A stretch of 64,000 nucleotides of DNA from Amycolatopsis rubida. GTDB taxonomy: Bacteria; Actinomycetota; Actinomycetes; Mycobacteriales; Pseudonocardiaceae. Of this stretch, positions 44,496-53,900 are shown piece by piece. The stretch lies in NCBI RefSeq assembly GCF_900115345.1, contig NZ_FOWC01000006.1:248001-312000 (forward strand), written 5' to 3'. How positions within the stretch are numbered: position 1 is the stretch's first letter; every line of letters starts with the position of its first letter. Position numbers and translations under genes: made by a program. The notes under the pieces were generated by a model. The model was not told where the DNA came from and searched no databases. It saw only the letters and a list, made by a program, of their open reading frames with translations.

Positions 44496-45910
44496 TGGAG
44501 AAGTTGTACGCCGGGGCGCGGCTGCGCCAGCTGCGCGAGGACCGGTCGCTGTCGCAGTCGGACCTCGCGCGGCTGCTGGAAATCTCGCCGAGCTACGTGA
44601 ACCAGCTGGAACACAACGGCCGTCCGCTGACCCTGCCGGTGCTGCTGAAGCTCACCGAGCATTTCGGCGTGGACGCCGAGTTCTTCGCGCCGCAGGACAC
44701 CGCCCGCTTGGTCGCGGACGTGCGCGAGGTGTTCGCCGACGACACTGTGGACGGTGCGATCTCACCGGCCGAAGTGGACGAACTGACCGCGAAACTGCCC
44801 GGCGTCGCCTGCACGATGGTCGCGCTGCACCGCCGTTATCGCGAAGCGGTCGAGAACATCGCCGCGCTCACCGCGGAGCAGGGGATGGACCAGACGTCGG
44901 TACAGCAGCCGCACGAGAAGGTCCGCGACTGGTTCTACGCCCGCAACAATCACGTCGGCACGCTTGACCAAGCCGCGGAAGGCCTTTCGGCGGCGCTGCG
45001 GCTGCATCCCGGCGAAGTGCGCGCGGGCCTGGTCGCCGCGCTGGAGGAACGGCACGGTGTACGGGTGGTCACTGAAGAACTCGGTACTGGGCAGCATTTC
45101 TTCGACCGTCGCCGCAAGGTGCTGCGGCTCTCGCCGATGCTCCGGCCGGGGCAGGTCGCGTTCCGGCTGGGGTCCGAGCTGGCGATGCTGGAATCCGGAG
45201 CCGAGATCGACCGGCTCGCCGCGAGCGGCGGGTTCGCCGGCGAGACCGCGCGACGGCTGCTGCGGATCGGCCTCGCCAACTACTACGCGGGCGCCCTGGT
45301 GCTTCCGTATCGGGCGTTTCTCGGCGCGGCGGAACGACTTCGCTACGACGTCACGTTGCTTTCCGGAGAGTTCGGAGTCGGCTTCGAAACCGTATGCCAC
45401 CGGCTGTCCACTTTGCAGCGGCGCGGCGCACGCGGGGTGCCGTTCTCGTTCGTGCGGGTCGATCGCGCGGGCAACGTGTCGAAACGCCAGTCGGCCACCG
45501 GATTCCACTTCTCCCGCGCGGGCGGCTCCTGCCCGCTGTGGATCGTCTACGAGGCGTTCTCGTCGCCGGGTCGCATCGTCACGCAGATCGCCGAACTGCC
45601 GGACGGCAAAAAGTACTTCTGGCTCGCGCGTACCGTCACGCGTGCGGCGGGCGGGCACGGCGAACCGGGCAAGACGTTCGCGATCGGCCTCGGCTGCGAA
45701 CTGCGGCACGCGAACCGGCTCGTGTACTCGGACGGGCTGGCGCTCGGCAAGGACGCGGCGGTGACGCCGATCGGCATGGGGTGCAAAGTGTGCGAACGCC
45801 CGGCGTGCCCGCAGCGCGCGTTCCCGGCGATCGGCCGCCCGCTGCGGGTGGCCGATCACGCGAGCAGCGTCCTGCCGTACCCGCCGCTGGGGCCAGCGGG
45901 AGGTCGGTGA
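44495..45910 (+). CDS. PrpR/RamB-type XRE-family regulator of the methylcitrate cycle
   Basis: A 471-residue regulator. Residues about 8-62 form an XRE helix-turn-helix (RLRQLREDRSLSQSDLARLL, then SPSYVNQLEHNGRPL). The centre (about 160-290) fits the ImmA/IrrE-like domain of the ScfR/RamB/PrpR family. The C-terminal domain holds GLGCELRH and the cysteine cluster GMGCKVCERPACPQRAFP; in mycobacterial PrpR the C-terminal cysteines bind an Fe-S cluster and the protein senses acyl-CoA. It is divergent from hbd-prpDBC, the classical arrangement for a local activator. The GTG start is the first in-frame start before the HTH. Confidence 0.88.
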   Translation: MEKLYAGARLRQLREDRSLSQSDLARLLEISPSYVNQLEHNGRPLTLPVLLKLTEHFGVDAEFFAPQDTARLVADVREVFADDTVDGAISPAEVDELTAKLPGVACTMVALHRRYREAVENIAALTAEQGMDQTSVQQPHEKVRDWFYARNNHVGTLDQAAEGLSAALRLHPGEVRAGLVAALEERHGVRVVTEELGTGQHFFDRRRKVLRLSPMLRPGQVAFRLGSELAMLESGAEIDRLAASGGFAGETARRLLRIGLANYYAGALVLPYRAFLGAAERLRYDVTLLSGEFGVGFETVCHRLSTLQRRGARGVPFSFVRVDRAGNVSKRQSATGFHFSRAGGSCPLWIVYEAFSSPGRIVTQIAELPDGKKYFWLARTVTRAAGGHGEPGKTFAIGLGCELRHANRLVYSDGLALGKDAAVTPIGMGCKVCERPACPQRAFPAIGRPLRVADHASSVLPYPPLGPAGGR

Positions 45911-46099
45911 GGGGAACCCTGAGCGGGTGTTTCGAAACCCGGTGGCGTGGTCGGGGGCGTTGACTGTGATATCGGCGTGGCGCGCCGTTCGCTGGGCAGT
46001 TGCGTGCAAGCTTCCGCACAACACACGGATTCAGCGACTGACCACGCGGGTTTCGAAACACCCTCGGACGGAATCTGATTCCCTCAGGGTTCCCCTCAC
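45907..46099 (+). repeat. Large imperfect inverted repeat between the prp regulator and the valine operon
   Basis: The left arm GTGAGGGGAACCCTGAG + CGGGTGTTTCGAAACCCG (45907-45941) is mirrored by the right arm (46047-46099): CGGGTTTCGAAACACCC, then CTCAGGGTTCCCCTCAC. The right arm carries an extra 18-base insert that includes the small palindrome GGAATCTGATTCC. Near the hairpin base, GCGTGGTC/GACCACGC extends the pairing. The left arm begins inside the regulator's stop codon. The 193-bp unit could be a MITE-like element or a bidirectional terminator; I see no flanking target duplication. Confidence 0.7.
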
Positions 46100-46206
46100 G
46101 GACAGCTGGGGCGAGCGCGCGGGCGGCGCAGCGAAGGATCCGCCACCCGGATGAGGGGTGCGCCACTCTCGACATACTCGGACTTCCTACTTTATGGTGT
46201 CCACAG

Positions 46207-46370
46207 GTCCACGGTGCAGGGAAGCCGGTGCGAAACCGGCGCGGTCCCGCCACTGTGACCGGGGAGTGCCGTCCCACGCGGGAAAAGGCCACTGGCGAGA
46301 GCCGGGAAGGCCGGGACGGGGCAGATCCGGGAGCCAGGATACCGGCCGTGGACGTCCGTGTTCGTCCACG
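46207..46370 (+). ncRNA. Cobalamin riboswitch (full length) upstream of the valine-degradation operon
   Basis: P1 pairs GTCCACGG (46207-46214) with CCGTGGAC (46346-46353). Inside are the conserved GCAGGGAAGCCGGTGCGAAA, CGGTCCCGCCACTGTGACC and GAGCCAGGATACCGG segments that define cobalamin riboswitches. The 3' strand of P1 can pair alternatively: CGTGGACG (46347-46354) with CGTCCACG (46363-46370), a perfect eight-base stem that excludes P1. This is an obvious ligand-dependent switch. It lies on the plus strand about 170 bases before mmsA with no other long gene between. Confidence 0.9.
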
Positions 46371-46387
46371 AGGATGGAGCAGAACGC

Positions 46388-46438
46388 ATGTGGCTCGCCC
46401 CTGCCTGCGTGAAAGACGCCGACCCGCCGCCGCGGTAG
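46388..46438 (+). CDS. Possible 16-residue leader peptide behind the cobalamin riboswitch
   Basis: An ATG eight bases after ATGGAG opens a frame encoding MWLAPACVKDADPPPR and ends at a TAG. It begins 18 bases after the alternative hairpin of the riboswitch, so its ribosome binding site would be exposed or hidden by the switch. No homologue is recognised. It could be a leader that passes riboswitch control on to mmsA 100 bases downstream, or chance. Confidence 0.25.
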   Translation: MWLAPACVKDADPPPR

Positions 46439-46538
46439 GTCCGCGCCGTCGTCCCGCCGCGGCGGGATCCGGTGCTTGTCGCGCCGCGCGGTCGCCGTGC
46501 GGCGGCTCTCTCCTGCGCTCTTTCCGAAAGGCTTCGCT

Positions 46539-48038
<1,500 letters not shown>

Positions 48039-48046
48039 GGCGCGCC

Positions 48047-49186
48047 GTGCATCTCACCGACGAGCAGCGCGCGCTGCGCGACACGGCGGCCGAATTCGCC
48101 GCCGAACACCTCGCGCCGCACGCACTGGAATGGGACCGGGACAAGCATTTCCCGGTCGACGTGCTGCGGAAAGCGGCCGAACTCGGCCTCGGCGGATTGT
48201 ACTTGCCCGAGGACGTCGGCGGCTCCGCGCTGGGCAGGCTGGACGGTGTCCTGGTCTTCGAGGCGCTGGCCACCGGATGCCCGTCGATCGCGGGATACGT
48301 GTCCATCCACAACATGGTCGCCGCGATGATCGACCGCTTCGGCGACCACCGGCAGCGCGGCCGTTACCTGCCGCGGATGTCCACTATGGAATATCTGGGC
48401 AGCTACTGCCTGACCGAACCGGGAGCAGGTTCGGACGCGGCGGCACTGTCCGCCCGGGCCCGGCGCGACGGCGACGAGTACGTGCTGGACGGCGTGAAGC
48501 AGTTCATCTCCGGCGCGGGCGCTTCCGAGGTGTACGTGGTGCTGGCCCGCACCGGCGGACCCGGCGCGGGCGGGATCTCGGCGTTCATCGTGGAGCGGGA
48601 CACGCCGGGGCTTTCCTTCGGTGCCAACGAAGTCAAGATGGGCTGGAACGCACAGCCGACCCGGCAGGTCGTCCTCGACGGCGTCCGGGTGCCCGCGACG
48701 GCGCTGCTCGGCGACGAAGGCGGCGGCTTCCGGGTAGCGATGTCCGCTTTGGACGGCGGACGGCTCAACATCGCAGCCTGCTCGCTCGGCGGCGCGGACA
48801 CCGCGTTGACCAAGACGGTGCGCCACCTGACCGAACGCACCGCATTCGGCGGTCCACTGTCGGATGCTCAGGCGTTGCGGTTCCGGCTCGCCGACATGCG
48901 CACCGGCTTGGAGGCCGCGCGCACCCTGCTGTGGCGCGCGGCCGACGCGCACGACCGTGGTGATCCGGACGCGACGTCGTTGTCCGCGATGGCGAAGCGG
49001 TTCTGCACCGACACCGGCTTCGAGATCGCCAACGACGCGCTGCAACTGCACGGCGGATACGGCTACCTCGCCGAATACGGCGTGGAGAAGATCGTCCGCG
49101 ACCTGCGCGTGCATCAGATCCTCGAAGGCACCAACGAAATCATGCGGGTCATCATCTCCCGCCGGATGTTGCAGGAGGCGGCATGA
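48047..49186 (+). CDS. Acyl-CoA dehydrogenase, probable isobutyryl-CoA dehydrogenase
   Basis: A 379-residue FAD-dependent acyl-CoA dehydrogenase, expected to oxidize isobutyryl-CoA to methacrylyl-CoA. Signature segments are YCLTEPGAGSDAAAL (near residue 125), VLDGVKQFISGAGASEVYVV and the C-terminal HQILEGTNEIMR with the catalytic Glu near residue 360. The GTG start at 48047 lies eight bases after the mmsA stop. Position between mmsA and a hydroxyisobutyryl-CoA hydrolase supports the ACAD8-like role; substrate choice is inferred from context. Confidence 0.88.
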   Translation: MHLTDEQRALRDTAAEFAAEHLAPHALEWDRDKHFPVDVLRKAAELGLGGLYLPEDVGGSALGRLDGVLVFEALATGCPSIAGYVSIHNMVAAMIDRFGDHRQRGRYLPRMSTMEYLGSYCLTEPGAGSDAAALSARARRDGDEYVLDGVKQFISGAGASEVYVVLARTGGPGAGGISAFIVERDTPGLSFGANEVKMGWNAQPTRQVVLDGVRVPATALLGDEGGGFRVAMSALDGGRLNIAACSLGGADTALTKTVRHLTERTAFGGPLSDAQALRFRLADMRTGLEAARTLLWRAADAHDRGDPDATSLSAMAKRFCTDTGFEIANDALQLHGGYGYLAEYGVEKIVRDLRVHQILEGTNEIMRVIISRRMLQEAA

Positions 49187-50217
49187 GCGACGTCGAGTTC
49201 CTCGTCCACAGCGGACTCGGGCGGATCACCCTGAACCGGCCGAAGGCCCTCAACGCGCTGACCCACGGCATGGTCCGGGACATCGCCGAGCACCTGGAAA
49301 AGTGGCGCGCCGACCCGGGCGTGCGGGCGGTCGTGGCCGAGGGCGCGGGCGAACGCGGCCTCTGCGCGGGCGGCGACATCCGGTCCATCTACGAGGACGC
49401 CCGCTCCGGCGGCACCGCCTCATGGGAGTTCTGGGCCGACGAATACCGGCTGAACGCGCTGATCGGCCGGTATCCGAAACCGTACGTGGCGATCATGGAC
49501 GGCCTGGTGATGGGCGGCGGCGTCGGGATTTCCGCGCACGGCAGCCACCGCGTGGTCACCGACCGCTCCCGCGTCGCCATGCCCGAGACCGGCATCGGGT
49601 TCGTCCCCGACGTCGGCGGCACATGGCTGCTCTCCCGCGCGCCGGGCCAGCTCGGCACCCACGCCGCGCTCACCACCGCGCAGCTGTCCGGCGCCGACGC
49701 GATCCATTGTGGACTCGCCGATCGCTATGTGCCGGCCGGCCGGCTCCCGGACCTCTACGACGCCCTGGCGACCCGCACCCCGGACTCGGCACTGGACCTG
49801 GTCGCGGAAACCCCGCCGCCGAGCCCGCTCGCCGCCGCGCGGGAGTGGATCGACCACTGCTACGCGCCGGACACCGTCGAAGAAATCCTGGTCCGGCTTC
49901 GCGACGGCGGAGAAGCAGCGGTCGCGGCGGCCAAGGAGATCGAAGGCAAATCGCCGACCGCCCTCAAGGTCACCCTCCGCGCACTGCGCACCGCGGCCGC
50001 GCTGCCGGATCTGGAAAGCGCACTGGCCCAGGAATACCGGATCTCCCGCCGCGCACTGTCCTCCGCGGAGCTGGTCGAGGGCATCCGTGCGCAGATCATC
50101 GACAAGGACCGGTCGCCGCGGTGGTCTCCGTCCACAGTGGCCGAAGTGACCGGCGAACTGGTCGATTCCTATTTCGCCGATCTCGGCGACGCCGAGCTGG
50201 CGGGGGTGCGGAACTGA
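49183..50217 (+). CDS. 3-Hydroxyisobutyryl-CoA hydrolase (crotonase superfamily)
   Basis: Releases free 3-hydroxyisobutyrate from its CoA ester in valine degradation. The 344-residue protein carries crotonase features (AGERGLCAGGDIRSIYEDA near residue 60, MGGGVGISAHGSHRVVT near 110, MPETGIGFVPDVGGTWLLSR near 130). It also has the C-terminal extension typical of HIBCH proteins (EGIRAQIIDKDRSPRWSP), which separates it from ordinary enoyl-CoA hydratases. The ATG overlaps the previous stop and its own stop forms TGATG with mmsB. Confidence 0.9.
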   Translation: MSDVEFLVHSGLGRITLNRPKALNALTHGMVRDIAEHLEKWRADPGVRAVVAEGAGERGLCAGGDIRSIYEDARSGGTASWEFWADEYRLNALIGRYPKPYVAIMDGLVMGGGVGISAHGSHRVVTDRSRVAMPETGIGFVPDVGGTWLLSRAPGQLGTHAALTTAQLSGADAIHCGLADRYVPAGRLPDLYDALATRTPDSALDLVAETPPPSPLAAAREWIDHCYAPDTVEEILVRLRDGGEAAVAAAKEIEGKSPTALKVTLRALRTAAALPDLESALAQEYRISRRALSSAELVEGIRAQIIDKDRSPRWSPSTVAEVTGELVDSYFADLGDAELAGVRN

Positions 50218-51101
50218 TGGCCGTGGCTTTTCTGGGACTGGGCAACATGGGCGGGCCGATGGCCGCCAACCTCGTCAAAGCGGGGGAGAAGGTGCTCGGC
50301 TACGACCCAGTCCCCGAAGCGGCGGCCTCGGCGGCGGAAGCCGGAGTGTCCATTGTGGATTCTCCAGCCGCCGCGGTGGCCGAGGCGCAGGTTGTGCTCA
50401 CCATGCTGCCCAGCGGCAAGCACGTTCTCGACCTGTACCGCGACATCGTGGCGCTCGCGCAGCCGGACACGTTGTTCCTCGACTGCTCGACCATCGAAGT
50501 CGCCGACGCGCGGGCCGCGGCCGAACTGGCCGTCGCCGCCGGACACCAGGCGGTCGACGCCCCGGTGTCGGGCGGGGTCGTCGGCGCCGCGGCGGGCACG
50601 CTGACGTTCATGGTCGGCGGCCGGTCCGAAGCCTTCATCGCCGCGGAACCGTACCTGCACCGGATGGGCGCGAAGTTCGTCCACTGCGGAGATTCCGGGG
50701 CCGGGCAGGCGGCGAAGATCTGCAACAACATGATCCTCGGCGTCTCGATGATCGCGGTGAGCGAGGCGTTCGCGCTCGGGCAGGCACTGGGGCTCACCGA
50801 CCAGGCGCTGTTCGACGTCGCCTCAACTGCGTCCGGCCAATGCTGGGCGCTCACCACGAACTGCCCGGTGCCCGGCCCGGTCCCGGCGAGCCCGGCCAAC
50901 CGCGGATACCAAGGCGGCTTCGCCAGCGGCCTGATGCTGAAAGACCTGCGCCTGTCCCAAGCCGCCGCCGAGGCCGCCGACGTCCGCACCGCACTGGGCA
51001 AACACGCCACCGACCGCTACGCCGAGTTCGTCGCCGAAGACGGCCCGGGCCGCGATTTCTCCGCCATCGTCACCACACTCCGGGAGAACGGAACCGCATG
51101 A
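50217..51101 (+). CDS. mmsB: 3-Hydroxyisobutyrate dehydrogenase
   Basis: Oxidizes 3-hydroxyisobutyrate to methylmalonate semialdehyde with NAD, supplying the MmsA substrate. The 294-residue protein has the N-terminal dinucleotide motif FLGLGNMGGPMAANL, the substrate-binding DAPVSGGVVGAAAGTL and the catalytic lysine segment GAGQAAKICNNMILG. The C-terminal GFASGLMLKDLRLS is also typical. Start and stop overlap its neighbours by one and four bases. Confidence 0.94.
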   Translation: MAVAFLGLGNMGGPMAANLVKAGEKVLGYDPVPEAAASAAEAGVSIVDSPAAAVAEAQVVLTMLPSGKHVLDLYRDIVALAQPDTLFLDCSTIEVADARAAAELAVAAGHQAVDAPVSGGVVGAAAGTLTFMVGGRSEAFIAAEPYLHRMGAKFVHCGDSGAGQAAKICNNMILGVSMIAVSEAFALGQALGLTDQALFDVASTASGQCWALTTNCPVPGPVPASPANRGYQGGFASGLMLKDLRLSQAAAEAADVRTALGKHATDRYAEFVAEDGPGRDFSAIVTTLRENGTA

Positions 51102-51871
51102 CCGAGACCATCGCCGTCGACCGTCCGGCCCCACGCGTCGCGCAGATCACCCTCACCCGCCCCCAGGCGCTGAACGCGCTGAACCTGCGAACCATGCGCG
51201 AACTCACCGAAGCGGCCGCCGATCTCGACCGTTCCGAAGACGTCGGCGCGATCGTGCTCACCGGCTCGGACCGGGCGTTCGCCGCGGGCGCGGACATCAA
51301 GGAAATGGCCCCGCGCACGTACAGCGAAATGCACGCCGAGGACTGGTTCGCCGGCTGGGACGCGCTCACCCGCGTCCGCACCCCGCTGATCGCCGCGGTC
51401 GCCGGGCACGCACTGGGCGGCGGCTGCGAACTCGCGATGATGTGCGATCTGCTGCTGGCCGCGGACACCGCGCGCTTCGGCCAGCCCGAAATCACCCTCG
51501 GCGTCATCCCCGGGATGGGCGGTTCGCAGCGGCTGACCCGCGCGATCGGCAAGGCGAAGGCGATGGACCTGATCCTCACCGGCCGCACGATGAAAGCCGA
51601 CGAAGCCGAGCGCGCGGGGCTGGTTTCGCGGGTCGTTCCGGCGGCGGACCTGCTCACCGAGGCAGTCGCGGTCGCATCGAAGATCGGGTCGATGTCGTTC
51701 GTCGCCGCGACGACGGCCAAGGAGGCGGTGAACCGGGTGTTCGAGTCCACGTTGGCCGAAGGCGTCCTGTTCGAGCGGCGGGTGTTCCACGCGCTGTTCG
51801 CGACGCACGACCAGAAGGAGGGGATGGCGGCGTTCGTGGAGAAGCGGTCGCCGGAGTTCAACCACGCCTGA
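51098..51871 (+). CDS. Enoyl-CoA hydratase, probably acting on methacrylyl-CoA
   Basis: A 257-residue crotonase. GSDRAFAAGADIKEMA forms the oxyanion hole near residues 60-75, GHALGGGCELAMMCD is near 105, and the two catalytic Glu positions lie in the CEL and GQPEITLGVIPGMGGSQRL segments. The full length and the normal end (FVEKRSPEFNHA) indicate an intact gene. As last gene of the valine operon it should hydrate methacrylyl-CoA to 3-hydroxyisobutyryl-CoA. A 16-base-pair terminator hairpin follows. Confidence 0.9.
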   Translation: MTETIAVDRPAPRVAQITLTRPQALNALNLRTMRELTEAAADLDRSEDVGAIVLTGSDRAFAAGADIKEMAPRTYSEMHAEDWFAGWDALTRVRTPLIAAVAGHALGGGCELAMMCDLLLAADTARFGQPEITLGVIPGMGGSQRLTRAIGKAKAMDLILTGRTMKADEAERAGLVSRVVPAADLLTEAVAVASKIGSMSFVAATTAKEAVNRVFESTLAEGVLFERRVFHALFATHDQKEGMAAFVEKRSPEFNHA

Positions 51872-51882
51872 TCGCGTTCGCC

Positions 51883-51927
51883 CGCTTCGGCGGTGACGTG
51901 GCGAAGGCTTGCGTCACCGCCGAAGCG
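51883..51927 (+). terminator. Strong hairpin terminator of the valine operon
   Basis: CGCTTCGGCGGTGACG (51883-51898) pairs perfectly with CGTCACCGCCGAAGCG (51912-51927) around a 13-base loop, 12 bases after the hydratase stop. A short U-rich run is lacking. Confidence 0.8.
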
Positions 51928-51969
51928 GAAGTTCCGGCCGCCGTTGCCGCTCGCGGTCCTGGCGGCACT

Positions 51970-52375
51970 CCGGCCTGTGGCGCACCGAGGGGAGGCCGTC
52001 GCCGAGGCGGATGGCGTGTGGTGCTTCGATGATTCCAAGGCAACCAATCCGCACGCGGCGTTGGTCCCGGTGGAAGCTCACGAGCGGGTGAGCAGGCTCG
52101 CCGGAGGTCAGGTGAAAGGCGCGTCGCTGGACGCACAGATCGCTGAACGCCTGTGCTGATCGGAGCGGATCGGGACACGTTCGCCGCCGCTCTGGCACGA
52201 CACGCGCCCGATACGCCAGTGCGGATATTCGCCGCCGGAAATGAAGAGGATATGACTGCCGCAGTGCGGGCAGCGAGCATCATGGCACAACCCTGCGACA
52301 TGGTGTTGCTAGGGCTCGCGGGATCTATTCGCGAACTGCGCCCATCGTGGCGAGGTCTTCCGCGAGCGCAATGAC
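51970..52375 (+). pseudogene. murD: murD remnant (C-terminal domain, frameshifted)
   Basis: One frame reads PVAHRGEAVAEADGVWCFDD, then SKATNPHAALVPVEAHERV and RLAGGQVKGASLD, and stops at 52159. A second frame from 52153 continues with MLIGADRDTFAAALARHAPD and later MTAAVRAASIMAQPCDMVLL. These match the order of motifs in the C-terminal domain of UDP-N-acetylmuramoyl-alanine-D-glutamate ligase (DSKATNPHAA, AGG..KG, L(I/L)G.DR..., PGD.VLL). The N-terminal and central domains are absent and the frames are broken, so it is a dead fragment of a cell-division-cluster gene far from its usual place. Confidence 0.75.
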
Positions 52376-52727
52376 GGCCAGCGGAACGCGGCACCGTCCC
52401 GCCTCGTGACCCGCGGCCGGCGACGATGAATTCGCTCTCCGACGACCGTCGCGTGCTCAGTTGCAGGGAAATCGAGAAATAGCAGCTGATTCCGCGTGCC
52501 GCTGCCGATTTTGCTACTCAAAACGTAGCGGGTGGTGGAATTTGGAGGTCGACCCGGAGCCGACGGCGAGCATCGGGTGCTGGTCGCGGCGAGTGAATGT
52601 CCGCCGGCCCGCTTGCCCTGGCGCTCGGCTCCCTCCTAGGGTTGGGCGCGCTGGGGAAGGGCATTGGCGATTCTGGGCGGAATCGGCGTAACCGTCGAAT
52701 TATGCCCTGCCACCAAGGGGAGCGACT
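52376..52727 (+). other. Intergenic stretch before the Rieske oxygenase gene
   Basis: No gene is recognised in these 352 bases. The composition is less GC-biased than the flanks, with several stop codons in all frames. A short hairpin, GCTAC-TCAAAAC-GTAGC, lies near 52515. The promoter of the Rieske gene should be at the 3' end, but no convincing -35/-10 pair stands out. Confidence 0.5.
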
Positions 52728-53900
52728 GTGTTGCAATTACCGGATATTTTCGATGCGCAGAACTACGCGCGGGTGCGCAGCGCGCTGCCGGAAGCGCAGA
52801 CCATGCCGCACTGGTGCTACACCTCGCCCGAATGGCATCGCCGGGAAATCGACGCCATTTTCCGTCCCGCTTGGCATTTTGTCGGGCTGGCTTCGATGCT
52901 GCCCTCGCGCGGCAGTTTCCTCACTGCCGAGACGCTCGGCCAGCCGGTGCTGCTGGTCCGGTCGGACCAGGGAATCCGGGCGTTCCGGAACAGTTGCCGG
53001 CACCGCGGCTCGATTCTCCTGGAGGAAGCCCAGGGGACCTGCGGCGGCATCCGGTGCCAGTACCACAGCTGGGTGTACAGCCTCGAAGGAAAACTGCTCC
53101 GGGCCCCGGGGACCGAGGAGTCGAGCACCTTCGACCCGGAGCGGCACGCGCTCACCGACGTGCGCTGGGCCGAATTGGAAGGACTGCTTTTCGTCACCTT
53201 GGACGAGAACGCCCCGCCCGTGGACCAGTATTTCGGCGATTTCGCCGAGCGGGTGGCCAGACCTTACCGGATCGCCGAGATGGCGTGCGTGCACCGGCGC
53301 AGTTACCATCTCGCCTCGAACTGGAAGCTTTACGTCGAGGTGGACATGGAGACCCTCCACACCAAGCACATCCACCGCGGGTCGATCGGCGAGCAACCGG
53401 TCGTTTCGCCGCCCACCAGCGGCGAGTGGATCACGGTTTTCCACGAGAGCGACCACACCCCGGCATTGGCCCCCGGCGAGCGGCACCTGGGGTTCCCGGC
53501 CACGCCGGGCATCAGCGGCGCGGCGAACCGCGGCACCCATTTCTCCGTGCTCGCTCCGGGGTTTTTCCTGGTCACCGCGCCGGACTGCATGTGGTGGATC
53601 CAGAAATACCCGGAGACGCCGACCCGGACCCGGGTCGACGTCGGCTACTGCTTCCCGCGCGCCAGCCTCGACCGCCCTGACTACGCCGAGGTTTCGGCAC
53701 GCTATATCCGCCGCTGGGACCAGGTCGTGCGCGAGGACGACTGGATCACCGAATTCCAGCAGCGCGGCCTGCCCGGCAGCACCCCCGGCTGCTACACGCC
53801 CGAGGAACACGTGGTGCACCGCCTGGACAACTGGATCCTGGACCGGGTGCTCGGCGCGGCGGGCGACCGGACGCCGAGCGCGCAGGGGGTGTCTGGGTGA
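52728..53900 (+). CDS. Rieske non-heme iron oxygenase, alpha subunit
   Basis: A 390-residue aromatic-ring-hydroxylating-type oxygenase component. The Rieske [2Fe-2S] site is C90-x-H92 (SCRHRGS) and C110-x2-H113 (CQYHSW). The catalytic domain has D206 and H211-x4-H216 (DMETLHTKHIH), with the second acidic ligand further on. The GTG at 52728 is preceded by AAGGGGAG at six bases. Such enzymes insert oxygen into aromatic, terpenoid or alkylamine substrates using an external reductase; none is adjacent, although a ferredoxin is encoded at 56683. It is coupled to an MFS transporter (GTGA), which suggests use of, or resistance to, an imported compound. The substrate is not predictable. Confidence 0.88.
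   Translation: MLQLPDIFDAQNYARVRSALPEAQTMPHWCYTSPEWHRREIDAIFRPAWHFVGLASMLPSRGSFLTAETLGQPVLLVRSDQGIRAFRNSCRHRGSILLEEAQGTCGGIRCQYHSWVYSLEGKLLRAPGTEESSTFDPERHALTDVRWAELEGLLFVTLDENAPPVDQYFGDFAERVARPYRIAEMACVHRRSYHLASNWKLYVEVDMETLHTKHIHRGSIGEQPVVSPPTSGEWITVFHESDHTPALAPGERHLGFPATPGISGAANRGTHFSVLAPGFFLVTAPDCMWWIQKYPETPTRTRVDVGYCFPRASLDRPDYAEVSARYIRRWDQVVREDDWITEFQQRGLPGSTPGCYTPEEHVVHRLDNWILDRVLGAAGDRTPSAQGVSG

Noticed and set aside
46158..46412. An 84-residue plus-strand frame over the second riboswitch.
   Set aside because: It is composed entirely of riboswitch aptamer sequence.
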